From: Bosea sp. Tri-49
GTDB taxonomy: Bacteria; Pseudomonadota; Alphaproteobacteria; Rhizobiales; Beijerinckiaceae
Reading direction: 5' to 3'
NCBI RefSeq assembly: GCF_003952665.1
Contig: NZ_CP017946.1
Span: 4,462,501-4,526,500, forward strand
Length of the DNA: 64,000 bases
Shown here: positions 45,953 to 54,785 of the stretch, piece after piece
Layout: every line of letters starts with the position of its first letter
Position numbering within the stretch: position 1 is the first letter of the stretch
Program-made: the position numbers and the translations under genes
The notes under the pieces: generated by a model
The model's database searches: none
Told to the model about the DNA's origin: nothing
Seen by the model: only the letters and a program-made list of their open reading frames with translations

Positions 45953-47176
45953 ATGAATCTCTCTGTTGCTGAAGCCGCCCTCCCGGCGGCTGAACCTGTT
46001 ATGCGGCGGCCTTCGTTGGCCGGGCGCACGCGCGCCGGCCTCGCCGAGGCGCTGGCCGAGATCGGTGTTCCCGAGAAGGAGCGGCGCATGCGCGTCGGCC
46101 AGCTCTGGAACTGGATCTACCATTACGGCGTCCGCGACTTCCAGGAGATGACGACGATCGGCAAGGGCCTGCGCGCGCAGCTCGCCGAGCATTTCACGCT
46201 CGACCTGCCCGAGGTCACCGCCGAGCAGGTCTCGACCGACGGCACCCGCAAATGGCTGCTGCGCATGGCCCCGACCAGCCCGCGCGACCGCGGCGCCGAG
46301 ATCGAATGCGTCTACATTCCCGAGGTCGACCGCGGCACGCTCTGCGTCTCCAGCCAGGTCGGCTGCACGCTGACCTGCACCTTCTGCCATACCGGCACGC
46401 AGCGGCTGGTGCGCAACCTGACGACCGAGGAGATCGTCACGCAGCTGATGGTGGCGCGCGAGCGGCTCGGCGATTTTCCGAACCGCGCCGCGCCCGATGG
46501 CGCCTTTGTGCCCAATGATGGCGGGCGCTTCGTCTCGAACATCGTCTTCATGGGCATGGGCGAGCCGCTCTACAATTTCGACGGGGTGCGCGACGCGATC
46601 GGCGTGATCTCCGACAATGAAGGGCTGTCGCTCGGCCGCCGGCGTATCACCGTCTCGACCTCGGGCGTGGTACCGCAGATCGAGGCGCTGGGCGCGGAGA
46701 TGGGCACGATGCTGGCGATCTCGCTGCACGCGGTGCGCGACGAGCTGCGCAACGAGCTGGTGCCGCTCAACAAGAAGTACCCGATCAAGGACCTGCTCGA
46801 GGCCTGCCGGAACTATCCGGGCCTGTCGAACGCCAAGCGAATCACCTTCGAGTACGTGATGCTGAAGGGCGTCAACGACTCGGACGCCGAGGCGCGCGAG
46901 CTGGTCCGCCTGCTCAAGGGCATTCCGGCCAAGATCAACCTGATCCCGTTCAATCCCTGGCCCGGCACGCGCTATGAGTGCTCGGACTGGGAGCGGATCG
47001 AGCGGTTCTCCGAGATTGTGTTCAAGGCCGGCTATGCCTCGCCGGTGCGCACGCCGCGCGGCCGCGACATCCTCGCCGCTTGCGGCCAGCTCAAGAGCGA
47101 GACCGAGAAGCTCTCGGCCCGGGCCCGGTTGATGCTGGATCAGGGCGAGGCCGACACCGCGGCGGCCTCGCATTGA
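45953..47176 (+). CDS. rlmN: Dual-specificity 23S rRNA/tRNA A2 methyltransferase RlmN
   Basis: RlmN is a radical-SAM enzyme that methylates C2 of A2503 in 23S rRNA and A37 of some tRNAs. In the 407-residue product the iron-sulfur cysteines are C138, C142 and C145 in [12 protein letters not shown], the SAM-binding GMGEPLYN lies near residue 200, and the methyl-carrying cysteine C377 lies in [10 protein letters not shown] short N-terminal extension precedes the family domain. It overlaps nothing, and the small membrane protein gene follows after one base, so they are probably one operon. Confidence 0.97.
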   Translation: MNLSVAEAALPAAEPVMRRPSLAGRTRAGLAEALAEIGVPEKERRMRVGQLWNWIYHYGVRDFQEMTTIGKGLRAQLAEHFTLDLPEVTAEQVSTDGTRKWLLRMAPTSPRDRGAEIECVYIPEVDRGTLCVSSQVGCTLTCTFCHTGTQRLVRNLTTEEIVTQLMVARERLGDFPNRAAPDGAFVPNDGGRFVSNIVFMGMGEPLYNFDGVRDAIGVISDNEGLSLGRRRITVSTSGVVPQIEALGAEMGTMLAISLHAVRDELRNELVPLNKKYPIKDLLEACRNYPGLSNAKRITFEYVMLKGVNDSDAEARELVRLLKGIPAKINLIPFNPWPGTRYECSDWERIERFSEIVFKAGYASPVRTPRGRDILAACGQLKSETEKLSARARLMLDQGEADTAAASH

Positions 47177-47177
47177 C

Positions 47178-47666
47178 ATGCTGCGCTGGCTGTTGCTGAT
47201 CCCCTTTGCGCTGCTGTTTGCGATCGGCACCGGTTTGGTTGCGCTGATGGTTGCCGGCGTCGCCTCGCCCGATCTCGGCCTGCTGATCGGCGGCGGCTTC
47301 GAGCGCCTGCTCGCGGCACTGTTCGACCAGGCCGAGCGCGGCTTCGATCCCGGTCCGACCGCCGCCGCGGCCTTTTCCCTGCTCGGCCGGCTCGGCTTCG
47401 CCATCCTGGTGCTGCCGGTGGTGCTGGTCGCGATCGCATCCGAGCTGTTCCGTCTGCGCAGCGGGCTGATCCAGAGCGGGCTCACAGGTTTGCTGGCAGC
47501 GCTGCTGCCGCTCGCCATGCTCGGCATGGCGCGGACGCCGAGCGCCAGGGAGCTGCAGGTCGTGGCGGCGCTCTTCCTGGTCGGCGCCGCGACTGGCTTC
47601 GTCTATTGGGTAATCGCCGGGCGAGGGGCTGGTGGGGAGTCGAGGACGCCGCCACAGCGGGCCTGA
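47178..47666 (+). CDS. Hypothetical membrane protein
   Basis: The 162-residue product is mostly hydrophobic with about four membrane helices: residues 3-25, 68-90, 97-117 and 125-146 roughly. No domain is recognised. It begins one base after the rlmN stop and so probably shares its transcript. The frame runs to 47666, a few bases before the first copy of the two-hairpin repeat, so the C-terminal tail (GGESRTPPQRA) may be less conserved. Rhizobiales genomes have similar small membrane genes after rlmN, as I recall, but I cannot confirm this. Confidence 0.7.
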   Translation: MLRWLLLIPFALLFAIGTGLVALMVAGVASPDLGLLIGGGFERLLAALFDQAERGFDPGPTAAAAFSLLGRLGFAILVLPVVLVAIASELFRLRSGLIQSGLTGLLAALLPLAMLGMARTPSARELQVVAALFLVGAATGFVYWVIAGRGAGGESRTPPQRA

Positions 47667-47674
47667 CCTTGTAC

Positions 47675-47780
47675 GTCATGCTCGGGCTTGACCCGAGCAT
47701 CTCACGCCGGATGAGGCTCTGATCATCGCATATTAGTCATGAGATTCTCGGGTCTGCGCTTCGCTTCGCCCGAGAATGAC
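47675..47780. repeat. Two-hairpin palindromic repeat, copy 1
   Basis: This element has two hairpins: ATGCTCGGG/CCCGAGCAT (47678-47686 with 47692-47700) and ATTCTCGGG/CCCGAGAAT (47744-47752 with 47769-47777), joined by a 43-base spacer. It is framed by GTCAT and ATGAC. It lies between the rlmN-linked membrane gene and the end of ggt and could also act as a terminator. A second copy lies inverted at 50355-50429. Confidence 0.85.
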
Positions 47781-47785
47781 AGCTA

Positions 47786-49546
47786 TCAGTCGCCGATCGC
47801 GACGCCCTCGCGCCTTCCGTCCGCGCCGCCGAGATAGCCTTCCGGTGTCTTGACGATCGCCTGGATGCCCGAGGTCATGTCGATGAGGCGGACCTCATGG
47901 CCCTTCGCTTCGAGCGCGGCCTTCCAGGCTTCGGCCTCGCTACTCTTCTCAAGCTCGGTCGGGCCGTTGCGGTTGCCGAAATTGGCGAGGTCGACGGCCC
48001 GCTGCGGGTCCATCTTCCAGTCGAGCAGGGCGACCAGCGTCTTGGCGACATAGCCGATGATCTGGCTGCCGCCCGGCGAGCCCGTGACGGCGTAGAGCCG
48101 GCCGAAGGCGTCGAAGACGATGGTCGGCGCCATCGACGAGCGCGGCCGCTTGCCGGGCTCGACCCGGTTGGCGACCGGCTTGCCGTCCTCGCTTGGCGCG
48201 AAGGAGAAATCGGTCAGTTCGTTGTTGAGCAGGAAGCCGCCCTTGGTCATCAGGCGCGAGCCGAAGCCGTCCTCGATCGTCGTGGTCATCGAGACGGCGT
48301 TGCCCTGGCTGTCGACCACCGAGATATGGCTGGTGCCGTTCTCGATGCCCTCCGACGGCGCGAGCAGGAAGGCGCGCTTGTTCGGCGGGTTGCCGGCGCT
48401 GGCCTTACCCATCGCCTTGTCAGGGCTGATCAGCCTGGCCCGCTCGCGGATATAATCCTCGTCGATCAGGCCGAGGGTCGGCACGCTGACGAAGGCTGGA
48501 TCGCCGAGATAGAGCGCCCGGTCGGCGAAGGCGAGCTTGTTGGCCTCGGTGAACCAGTGCGCTGCCTCGGCGCCGGGGCCGAGGCGGGCAATGTCACTGG
48601 TTTCGAGCATGCCGAGGATCTGCTGGACGGCGATGGCGCCCGAGCTGGGCGGGCCCATGCCGCAGAGCGTATAGACGCGATAGCGGCCACAGACCGGCGC
48701 GCGCTCCTCGACCTTGTAGGCGGATAGGTCGGCGAGCGTGATGTCGCCGGGATTGTCCTTGTGACCAGTCACGGTCGCGACGATGTCCTGCGCGATCTCG
48801 CCCTCATAGAAGGCGTCCGCGCCGCGCCCGGCGATGGCGCGCAAGGTGGACGCAAAAGCAGGGTTCTTAAGGATGGTGCCGACCGGTTTCGGCTTGCCGT
48901 CGGTCTCGTAGAAATAGGTGGCGGCGCGGGCGTCCTTGCCGAGATTCTTCTCCAGCGCGAGCAGGCCGTTGAGGCGCGGCGAGATCGCAAAGCCGTCCTC
49001 GGCCAGCTTGATCGCCGGGGCGAAGACCTCGGCCCAGGGCAGCTTGCCCCAGCGCTTGTGCGCTTCTTCGAGCAGGCGGACCGTGCCGGGCACGCCGACC
49101 GAACGGCCGCCGACCACGGCTTCCACGAACTTCATCGGCTTGCCGTCGGCGCCGAGGAAGCGCTCGGGCTTTGCCGCCTTCGGCGCGGTCTCGCGTCCGT
49201 CGAGCGTGGTCAGCTGGCGGCCGGCCTCGTCCCAATAGACGAAGAAGGCGCCGCCGCCGATGCCGGAACTCTGCGGCTCGACCAGGTTGAGCACGAGCTG
49301 GATCGCGATCGCGGCATCGGTCGCGCTGCCGCCGGCGCGCAGAATCTCGCGCCCGGCCGCAGCGGCGAGCGGATTGGCGGCGGCGGCCATGTAGCGCTGC
49401 GCCGTGCCGAGCGTCTTGGCGGTACGGCCGGTCGCGGCTTCCGGGGCGGGAGCAGTGGTCTGGGCCGGGGCTGCTGTTGCGGCGGCGAGCCAAAGGCTGA
49501 GGGCCAGGATCGAGCGGGCGCGGAATGCGGGCAATGTCAGCGGCAT
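47786..49546 (-). CDS. ggt: Gamma-glutamyltransferase
   Basis: GGT cleaves glutathione and other gamma-glutamyl compounds in the periplasm. The 586-residue preprotein has a signal peptide (ILALSLWLAAATAAPAQ), large subunit blocks such as PQSSGIGGGAFFVYWD, and the autoprocessing/nucleophile Thr405 in NGTSHISVVD; the small subunit starts there. The SGPPSSG-like GMGPPSSGAIA and a GSPGGS near the end shape the active site. AGGAG sits six bases before the ATG. It is convergent with rlmN's partner gene and divergent from lemA. Inverted repeats flank ggt-lemA on both sides. Confidence 0.96.
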   Translation of the reverse strand: MPLTLPAFRARSILALSLWLAAATAAPAQTTAPAPEAATGRTAKTLGTAQRYMAAAANPLAAAAGREILRAGGSATDAAIAIQLVLNLVEPQSSGIGGGAFFVYWDEAGRQLTTLDGRETAPKAAKPERFLGADGKPMKFVEAVVGGRSVGVPGTVRLLEEAHKRWGKLPWAEVFAPAIKLAEDGFAISPRLNGLLALEKNLGKDARAATYFYETDGKPKPVGTILKNPAFASTLRAIAGRGADAFYEGEIAQDIVATVTGHKDNPGDITLADLSAYKVEERAPVCGRYRVYTLCGMGPPSSGAIAVQQILGMLETSDIARLGPGAEAAHWFTEANKLAFADRALYLGDPAFVSVPTLGLIDEDYIRERARLISPDKAMGKASAGNPPNKRAFLLAPSEGIENGTSHISVVDSQGNAVSMTTTIEDGFGSRLMTKGGFLLNNELTDFSFAPSEDGKPVANRVEPGKRPRSSMAPTIVFDAFGRLYAVTGSPGGSQIIGYVAKTLVALLDWKMDPQRAVDLANFGNRNGPTELEKSSEAEAWKAALEAKGHEVRLIDMTSGIQAIVKTPEGYLGGADGRREGVAIGD

Positions 49547-49698
49547 GATCCACTCCTCTTCATTGGCTGCGAGACTAGCGTGCTTGCCGGCCTGCGCGCC
49601 ATGCTTGTGGCGTTGGTTTGATCTGTCTCGCGGTGCGGCTATGGTCGAAGCCTGATTTGTCCTGCCAAGTTTCTTCTGCCAAGCCGAAGGGGTTCGTC

Positions 49699-50307
49699 AT
49701 GGTGCTCGCGCAGTCTTCGGCCTTCCGCCGGCCCTTCGTCATGCTGCTGGTCGGGCTGTTCGGCCTCGTGCTGGCAGGCTGCGGCTATAACAACGTGCCG
49801 ACGCTTGAGGAGAAGGCCAAGGCGGCCTGGGGCGAGGTGCAGAACCAGTACCAGCGCCGCGCCGACCTGATCCCCAACCTGGTCGAGACGGTGAAGGGCT
49901 ATGCCCAGCAGGAGCGCGAGGTCCTGACCCAGGTGATCGAGGCGCGCGCCAAGGCGACGCAGGTCAAGGTCGACGCCTCCACGATCACCGACCCCGCCAA
50001 GTTCAAGGAATACCAGGACGCGCAGAACCAGCTTAGCGGCGCGCTCGGGCGGCTTTTGGTGACGGTGGAGCGCTATCCCGAGCTCAAGTCGAACCAGAAC
50101 TTCCTGGCGCTGCAGTCGCAGCTCGAAGGCACCGAGAACCGGGTCGCGGTGGCAAGGCGCGATTACATCCAGACGGTACAGGCCTTCAATACGGAGATCC
50201 GGACCTTTCCGGGCGTGATCTGGGCGAAGTTGTTCTGGGGCGCCAAGCCGATGGAAAGCTTCTCGGCGACGGCAGGAGCGGAGCGGCCACCCGCGGTGAA
50301 GTTCTGA
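49699..50307 (+). CDS. LemA-family protein with lipobox
   Basis: The ATG at 49699 with AAGGGG upstream gives 202 residues. The N-terminal hydrophobic helix ends in LVLAGC, so Cys28 may be lipidated; most LemA proteins have a simple membrane anchor instead. The LemA coiled-coil domain follows: WGEVQNQYQRRADLIPNLVETVKGYA near residue 45, and YIQTVQAFNTEIRTFPGVIWAK near residue 160. The function is unclear, but LemA genes often sit next to TPM-domain genes, as here. It is divergent from ggt. Inverted repeat copy 2 follows about 50 bases later. Confidence 0.92.
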   Translation: MVLAQSSAFRRPFVMLLVGLFGLVLAGCGYNNVPTLEEKAKAAWGEVQNQYQRRADLIPNLVETVKGYAQQEREVLTQVIEARAKATQVKVDASTITDPAKFKEYQDAQNQLSGALGRLLVTVERYPELKSNQNFLALQSQLEGTENRVAVARRDYIQTVQAFNTEIRTFPGVIWAKLFWGAKPMESFSATAGAERPPAVKF

Positions 50308-50354
50308 ACTGTGTGATTTTGCGTGACCTCGCTCGCCGCGACTACTGACGTACC

Positions 50355-50429
50355 GTCATTCTCGGGCGGAGCGAAGCGCAGACCCGAGAATCTCGATCAT
50401 GAGATGCTCGGGTCAAGCCCGAGCATGAC
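50355..50429. repeat. Two-hairpin palindromic repeat, copy 2 (inverted)
   Basis: The same two hairpins as copy 1 in reverse orientation: ATTCTCGGG/CCCGAGAAT (50358-50366 with 50383-50391) and ATGCTCGGG/CCCGAGCAT (50404-50412 with 50418-50426). The spacer is only 12 bases. The last stem ends in AT, the first two bases of the TPM gene start codon (50425-50427). Confidence 0.85.
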
Positions 50430-51222
50430 ACTGTTCAACCGGCTCGCCGTTCTACTCTTCCTCCTCGTCTTCCCATTCCTCGCCATCGCAGCCGAGCCGA
50501 CTTATCCGGCGTTGACCGGCCGCATCGTCGACAATTCGAGCCTACTCAACGCCGAGGCCTTCGCCCGGATCGAGCGGAAGCTGAAGGCGCATGAGGAGAA
50601 GACCAGCGACCAGGTCGTGGTCGCGACGCTGCCCTCGCTGCAGAGCTACCCGATCGAGGATTTCGCCAACGGGTTGTTCCGGGCCTGGAAGCTCGGCGAC
50701 AAGGCCAAGAACAACGGCGTGCTGCTGCTGGTCGCGCCGAACGAGCGCAAGGTGCGCATCGAGGTCGGCTATGGGCTGGAAGGCGCGCTGACAGACGCGC
50801 TCTCCAAGGTGATCATCACCACCGCGGTCGCGCCCAAGTTCAAGAACGGCGATTTTGCCGGCGGCATCGAGGGCGGTGTCGATGCGATCCTGTCGATCCT
50901 GACTGGCGATGCCGAGGAATGGCAGCGGCGCGCGCAGATCCGCAGCGACGAATCGTCGTGGGTCGAGACCGCCGCGGTGATTTTCGTCATGATCGTGGTG
51001 TTCATCCTGATCGTGAGTTTCATGCAGGAACTCGGTCGCTCCTCCGGTGGCTCGCGCTCGCATCGGACGCGGGACGGGCGCTGGATCGTCCTGCCGCCGT
51101 CCGGTGGCTCGGGTTGGAGCGGCGGCTCCTCCTCCGGCGGCTGGGGTTCCGGATCGAGCTCGGGCGGATTCTCGGGCGGTGGCGGCTCGTCCGGTGGCGG
51201 CGGCGCTTCGGGAGATTGGTGA
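50425..51222 (+). CDS. TPM-domain secreted/membrane protein (YgcG-like)
   Basis: The ATG at 50425 starts a good signal peptide (RLAVLLFLLVFPFLAIA) and gives 265 residues. A TPM domain (residues about 30-150: LTGRIVDNSSLLNAEAF, SDQVVVATLPSLQS, VRIEVGYGLEGALTDA) is followed by a membrane helix near residue 185 and a Gly/Ser-rich tail that ends GASGDW, typical of YgcG-type proteins. The start codon falls at the end of the palindromic repeat, and no clear ribosome site is seen before it; an upstream GTG at 50323 would put the repeat inside the coding region. The next TPM gene starts one base after the stop. Confidence 0.88.
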   Translation: MTLFNRLAVLLFLLVFPFLAIAAEPTYPALTGRIVDNSSLLNAEAFARIERKLKAHEEKTSDQVVVATLPSLQSYPIEDFANGLFRAWKLGDKAKNNGVLLLVAPNERKVRIEVGYGLEGALTDALSKVIITTAVAPKFKNGDFAGGIEGGVDAILSILTGDAEEWQRRAQIRSDESSWVETAAVIFVMIVVFILIVSFMQELGRSSGGSRSHRTRDGRWIVLPPSGGSGWSGGSSSGGWGSGSSSGGFSGGGGSSGGGGASGDW

Positions 51223-51223
51223 G

Positions 51224-51832
51224 ATGCTGGATTCCGACGACCGCGACGCCATCGCCGAGGCCGTGCGAGAGGCCGAGCGGCAGACCTCCGGCGAGATCGT
51301 CGTGGTCGTCGATCGCGCCGCCGGAAGCTATGTCGCGGTGCCGCTCGTGCTGGCGCTGGCGCTCTCCCTGTTCGTGCCCTGGCCGTTCCTGCTGCTGACG
51401 ACGCTGAGCGCGGCGAGCATCTTCCTGACCCAGCTGATCGCGGCGGCGCTGCTACTTGCGACCCTGCTCTGGTACGGGCGCGGCGGGCGCTTCGTACCCG
51501 GCTTCGTCAAGCGGCGGCAGGCACATGAGACGGCGCTGCGCGAGTTCACGGCGCGCGGGTTGACGCTGACGCGCGGTCGCACCGGTGTCCTGCTCTATAT
51601 CGCCGTGCAGGAACGCTATGCCGAAGTCGTCGCTGACGCGGGCATCACGGCCAAGGTCGATGGCGAGGCCTGGCAGAAAATCGTCGAGCCTCTGCTCGCC
51701 GCGGCGGCGCAGGACGCTCTGCGCGAAGGGCTGATCGCGGCGGTACGCGATGTCGGCGCTGTGCTCGCCGCTCATGCCCCGCCGGCGGCCGACGACGTTG
51801 ACGAGCTGCCCAACAAAGTTGTGATTCTCTAG
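51224..51832 (+). CDS. TPM-domain membrane protein
   Basis: The 202-residue product has a short N-terminal TPM-like region (AVREAERQTSGEIVVVVDR, residues about 12-30), two membrane helices near residues 40-80 and the remaining TPM fold after them (AHETALREFTARGLTLTRGRTGVLLYIA). It starts one base after the previous TPM gene stop, so lemA and both TPM genes may form an operon. TPM domains are found in phosphatases and photosystem II repair factors; no catalytic role is assigned. Its end converges with the DUF1223 gene. Confidence 0.88.
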   Translation: MLDSDDRDAIAEAVREAERQTSGEIVVVVDRAAGSYVAVPLVLALALSLFVPWPFLLLTTLSAASIFLTQLIAAALLLATLLWYGRGGRFVPGFVKRRQAHETALREFTARGLTLTRGRTGVLLYIAVQERYAEVVADAGITAKVDGEAWQKIVEPLLAAAAQDALREGLIAAVRDVGAVLAAHAPPAADDVDELPNKVVIL

Positions 51833-51835
51833 CGC

Positions 51836-52588
51836 TTACTTCGCTGGACCGCGCGCGGCGCCGAGGATCGTGCTCTGGCGGGCGTAGAGGTCGCCCTGGA
51901 CAAGAACGACGTAGCTGTCGGCCTTCGCGGCGGAGCGGACAGTTTCCAGCGGCACGCTCAAGATCGCAGCTGCGCCATTCCATTCGCCGATGCGGCTGAT
52001 GCCGCGCACGACATTGGCATAGGTCACGGTCTTGCCGCTGTTCTCGCCGCGCTCGATCGGCACACTGGCGGTGCGGCTGACCTGCAGCAGCCAGACCACG
52101 GCCGGCTTCTCGCTCGGATAGGGCGCTGCGGCCAAGGCGACGCGTAGCGCACCATCCGCCTCGACGAGGTCGACCTTCACCGAAAAACCGTCCTTGCCCT
52201 GCTCCTGGACGAGCTTGTCGATGCCGCCCTTGTCGGAGCCGACGATATGGGCGGCGCCGTTGACCACGGCCTGCGGCGTATAGATCTGACCGTCGCCGCG
52301 CGCCTTGGCGTAGAGCTTCTGGCGCTTGCCGAAGACCTCCTGGCCGAGCGTGTCCTTCCAGCCTAGATAATCCCAGTAGGTCACCGGCAGGGTCAGCGTG
52401 ATCAGTCGCGGATCCTTGGCCAGTTCGACGAAGAGCGCATCCGCTGCCGGGCAGGACGAGCAGCCCTGACTAGTGAAAAGCTCGACCACCGCCTTCGGCC
52501 GGGCCGCAGGCTGTTGCTGGGCATGCGCCGGCAATCCTGCGAGCAGGAGAAGGGCGGCAGCAGCGATCTTGCGGGTGTGGCGGACCAT
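51836..52588 (-). CDS. DUF1223 secreted thioredoxin-fold protein
   Basis: The ATG at 52588 gives 250 residues with a signal peptide (TRKIAAAALLLLAGLPAHAQ). The DUF1223 domain begins VVELFTSQGCSSCPAADALF; the CSSC pair lies in a thioredoxin-like position. The rest includes YWDYLGWKDTLG and YTPQAVVNG. A periplasmic redox role is likely but not shown. An upstream ATG would add 14 residues ahead of the signal. It converges with the TPM genes and lies before the lpxXL gene on the same strand. Confidence 0.9.
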   Translation of the reverse strand: MVRHTRKIAAAALLLLAGLPAHAQQQPAARPKAVVELFTSQGCSSCPAADALFVELAKDPRLITLTLPVTYWDYLGWKDTLGQEVFGKRQKLYAKARGDGQIYTPQAVVNGAAHIVGSDKGGIDKLVQEQGKDGFSVKVDLVEADGALRVALAAAPYPSEKPAVVWLLQVSRTASVPIERGENSGKTVTYANVVRGISRIGEWNGAAAILSVPLETVRSAAKADSYVVLVQGDLYARQSTILGAARGPAK

Positions 52589-52657
52589 CAGTTCGAACTC
52601 GACGCCTGTATAAAAGCAGGCGGTTACCAAAAGCGCTACTCCCCGCTCAATTGGAAA

Positions 52658-53686
52658 TCACGTTGCCTTGAAAACCGGCGTCTGCGGCATCTGCTCGCGA
52701 AAACGTGCCAAAGCCTCGGGGCCGATCAGGTTCGGACGCCAGCGCCGGTGCATCCAGAGCCATTGCTCGGGGTGTTCGCGGACCCAGCCCTCGACCACCG
52801 CGGTCATCATCGCCATGGCCCCGGTGACGTCGATCTCGCCATTGGCGTCGCGCGGCAGGTCGAGCGGCGGGGTCAGCTCGATGCGGAAGCGCCGGTTCGG
52901 CAGGCGGATGACGCGCACGCCGTGCACGGGGCATTCGAAGCGGCGGGCAAACTTGCCGAGGATCGGATTTGTCAGCGCCGGGCGCCCCAAGAAGGGTACG
53001 ACCACGCCGCGAGTGAAATGCTGGTCGATCAGCATGCCGAGATGGCCGCCATTCTCGAGCACGCCCTGCATGGCGAAGGCGGCGCCCTGCTTGGCGGCAG
53101 CGAGCCCGCCCATGGCGCCGGAACGGATCTCGTGGACCACGGCAGCGATCGCCGGATCGTTGGGAGCACGGAAGACGGCGGTGGTGTCGAGGTCGTAGGT
53201 GGCGGCGCAGATCGCCGGCAGCTCCCAGTTGCCGAGATGGGTCGAAAAGATCAGGCCGGGCGCCTCGTCGTCCTTCAGCGCGATGAAGTGCTCGATGCCG
53301 ACGACCTCGATCCGGCCGTTGGGATCAGGGTTATGGTAGTCATAGTCGAACAGCGTCTTGAGATGGGCGTATTCGGCGACGGTGCGGCCGAGATTCTCCC
53401 AGGCGCCGCGGGCGATGCGGCGAACCTCAGCCTCGGCGATCCCCGGGAAGGCGGCGCGGATATTGGCATAGGCGACGCGGTTGACCGGGATCAGCGGGCT
53501 GACGCTGCGCAAGAGCCAGCCGCCGAGATCGGAGGCCTTTTCCGGCCCGAGCGCGCGCAGAAAGGCGAAGACCGCGCGGATGAGCCCGATCATCAGCGCA
53601 GCGCCGATGCGCGTCGCGAATTGCTTAAGCTGCCTCAAAATTCCAGCCCGGTCCACCGGCGCAGCGTCCGGACCGGACCTCGCCAT
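52658..53686 (-). CDS. lpxXL: Lipid A long-chain acyltransferase (LpxXL type)
   Basis: The 342-residue product belongs to the HtrB/LpxL acyltransferase family: a membrane anchor near residue 35, then the HLGNWELP motif near residue 150, with the catalytic histidine, and a final HRRWRPN block. LpxXL moves the very-long-chain hydroxy fatty acid from AcpXL to lipid A. The call rests on its place at the end of the acpXL cluster; by sequence alone it could be another LpxL. It is likely transcribed from the adh gene or from its own promoter in the 63-base gap. Confidence 0.88.
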   Translation of the reverse strand: MARSGPDAAPVDRAGILRQLKQFATRIGAALMIGLIRAVFAFLRALGPEKASDLGGWLLRSVSPLIPVNRVAYANIRAAFPGIAEAEVRRIARGAWENLGRTVAEYAHLKTLFDYDYHNPDPNGRIEVVGIEHFIALKDDEAPGLIFSTHLGNWELPAICAATYDLDTTAVFRAPNDPAIAAVVHEIRSGAMGGLAAAKQGAAFAMQGVLENGGHLGMLIDQHFTRGVVVPFLGRPALTNPILGKFARRFECPVHGVRVIRLPNRRFRIELTPPLDLPRDANGEIDVTGAMAMMTAVVEGWVREHPEQWLWMHRRWRPNLIGPEALARFREQMPQTPVFKAT

Positions 53687-53749
53687 TGCGGCGCGACTTG
53701 CGGGATTGCGGCCGGCGCGTCAAGTCGCGCTGGCCTTATTGCTCCACAC

Positions 53750-54772
53750 TCAGAGCGTGACGATGACCTTGCCGAAGACCTTGCGACCTTCGATCCGCGC
53801 GAGGCCCTGCTCGAACTCGGCGAGCGGGAAGACGGAATCGATCACCGGCTTCATTCCGGCCGCCATCTTCTCCAGCGATTGCGCGATGTTCTCCATCCGG
53901 CAACCGAAGGAGCCGGTGATCCGGTATTGCTGCTGGAAGAGCTGCATCAGGTTGATCGTCGCCGAGGGACCGGAGGTCGCGCCGCAGGTGACGAGGCGGC
54001 CACCGCGCTTCAGGCAGAGCAACGAGCCGTTCCAGGTGTCGGTGCCGACGTGCTCGAAGACGACGTCGACGCCCTTGCGCTTGGTCAGGCGCCGGACCTC
54101 GCCCTCGAAGCGCTCGGTCCTATAGTTGACGACATGGTCGGCGCCGAGCGCCTTGGCCTTCGCGCCCTTCTCGTCGTCGCCGACGGTGGTGTAGACGGTG
54201 CAGCCGATCGCCTTGGCCATCAGGATCGCTGCCGTACCGATGCCGGAGCCGCCGGCATGGACCAGGACAGCCTCGCCGGGCTCCAGTTTCGCATTGTCGA
54301 ACAGCATGTGCTGGACCGTGCCGAAGCCGATCGGGGCGCAGGCGGCTTCCTCGAAGGAGACGCCCTTCGGCGCCTTGATCACCAGGCGCTCGGGCCGGTT
54401 GATCAGCTCGCGGGCAAAGCCGTCGATATGGAAGCCCATGATGCCGGCGACGTTCTCGCAGAGATTGTCGCGGCCCTCGCGGCAGGCCCTGCACTGGCCG
54501 CAGGTCTCGGCGCCATACATGGTCACCGTGTCGCCCTCGCGGAAGCGCGAGACGCCCTCGCCGATTGCGACGACTTCGCCAGCCGCCTCGACGCCGGCCG
54601 CCTGCGGCATCTTGCGCTTGGCGAAGGCCATGCCGCGAAAGCCCCAGAGATCGAGATAGTTCAGGCCGACGGCGCGCACGCGGATCTGGACCTCGCCGGC
54701 GGCCGGTGGCGGCGGCGGCTCGATCTGTTCGAGGCGGAGGTCGCGGTCGCCGTGGAGCTGGAGGGAGAGCAT
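53750..54772 (-). CDS. Zinc-type alcohol dehydrogenase of the acpXL cluster
   Basis: The 340-residue medium-chain dehydrogenase has the structural-zinc cysteines (CGQCRACREGRDNLC near residue 90), an HAGGSGIGTAAI cofactor loop near residue 170 and SFGCRMEN near the end. In Rhizobium and Sinorhizobium a similar dehydrogenase gene sits between fabF1XL and lpxXL; its role in making the 27-hydroxyoctacosanoate chain is not clear. Here the toxin-antitoxin pair and a fabG gene separate it from fabF1. It precedes lpxXL. The ParE gene ends 13 bases before its start. Confidence 0.88.
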   Translation of the reverse strand: MLSLQLHGDRDLRLEQIEPPPPPAAGEVQIRVRAVGLNYLDLWGFRGMAFAKRKMPQAAGVEAAGEVVAIGEGVSRFREGDTVTMYGAETCGQCRACREGRDNLCENVAGIMGFHIDGFARELINRPERLVIKAPKGVSFEEAACAPIGFGTVQHMLFDNAKLEPGEAVLVHAGGSGIGTAAILMAKAIGCTVYTTVGDDEKGAKAKALGADHVVNYRTERFEGEVRRLTKRKGVDVVFEHVGTDTWNGSLLCLKRGGRLVTCGATSGPSATINLMQLFQQQYRITGSFGCRMENIAQSLEKMAAGMKPVIDSVFPLAEFEQGLARIEGRKVFGKVIVTL

Positions 54773-54785
54773 GGGTCGTCGTCTT

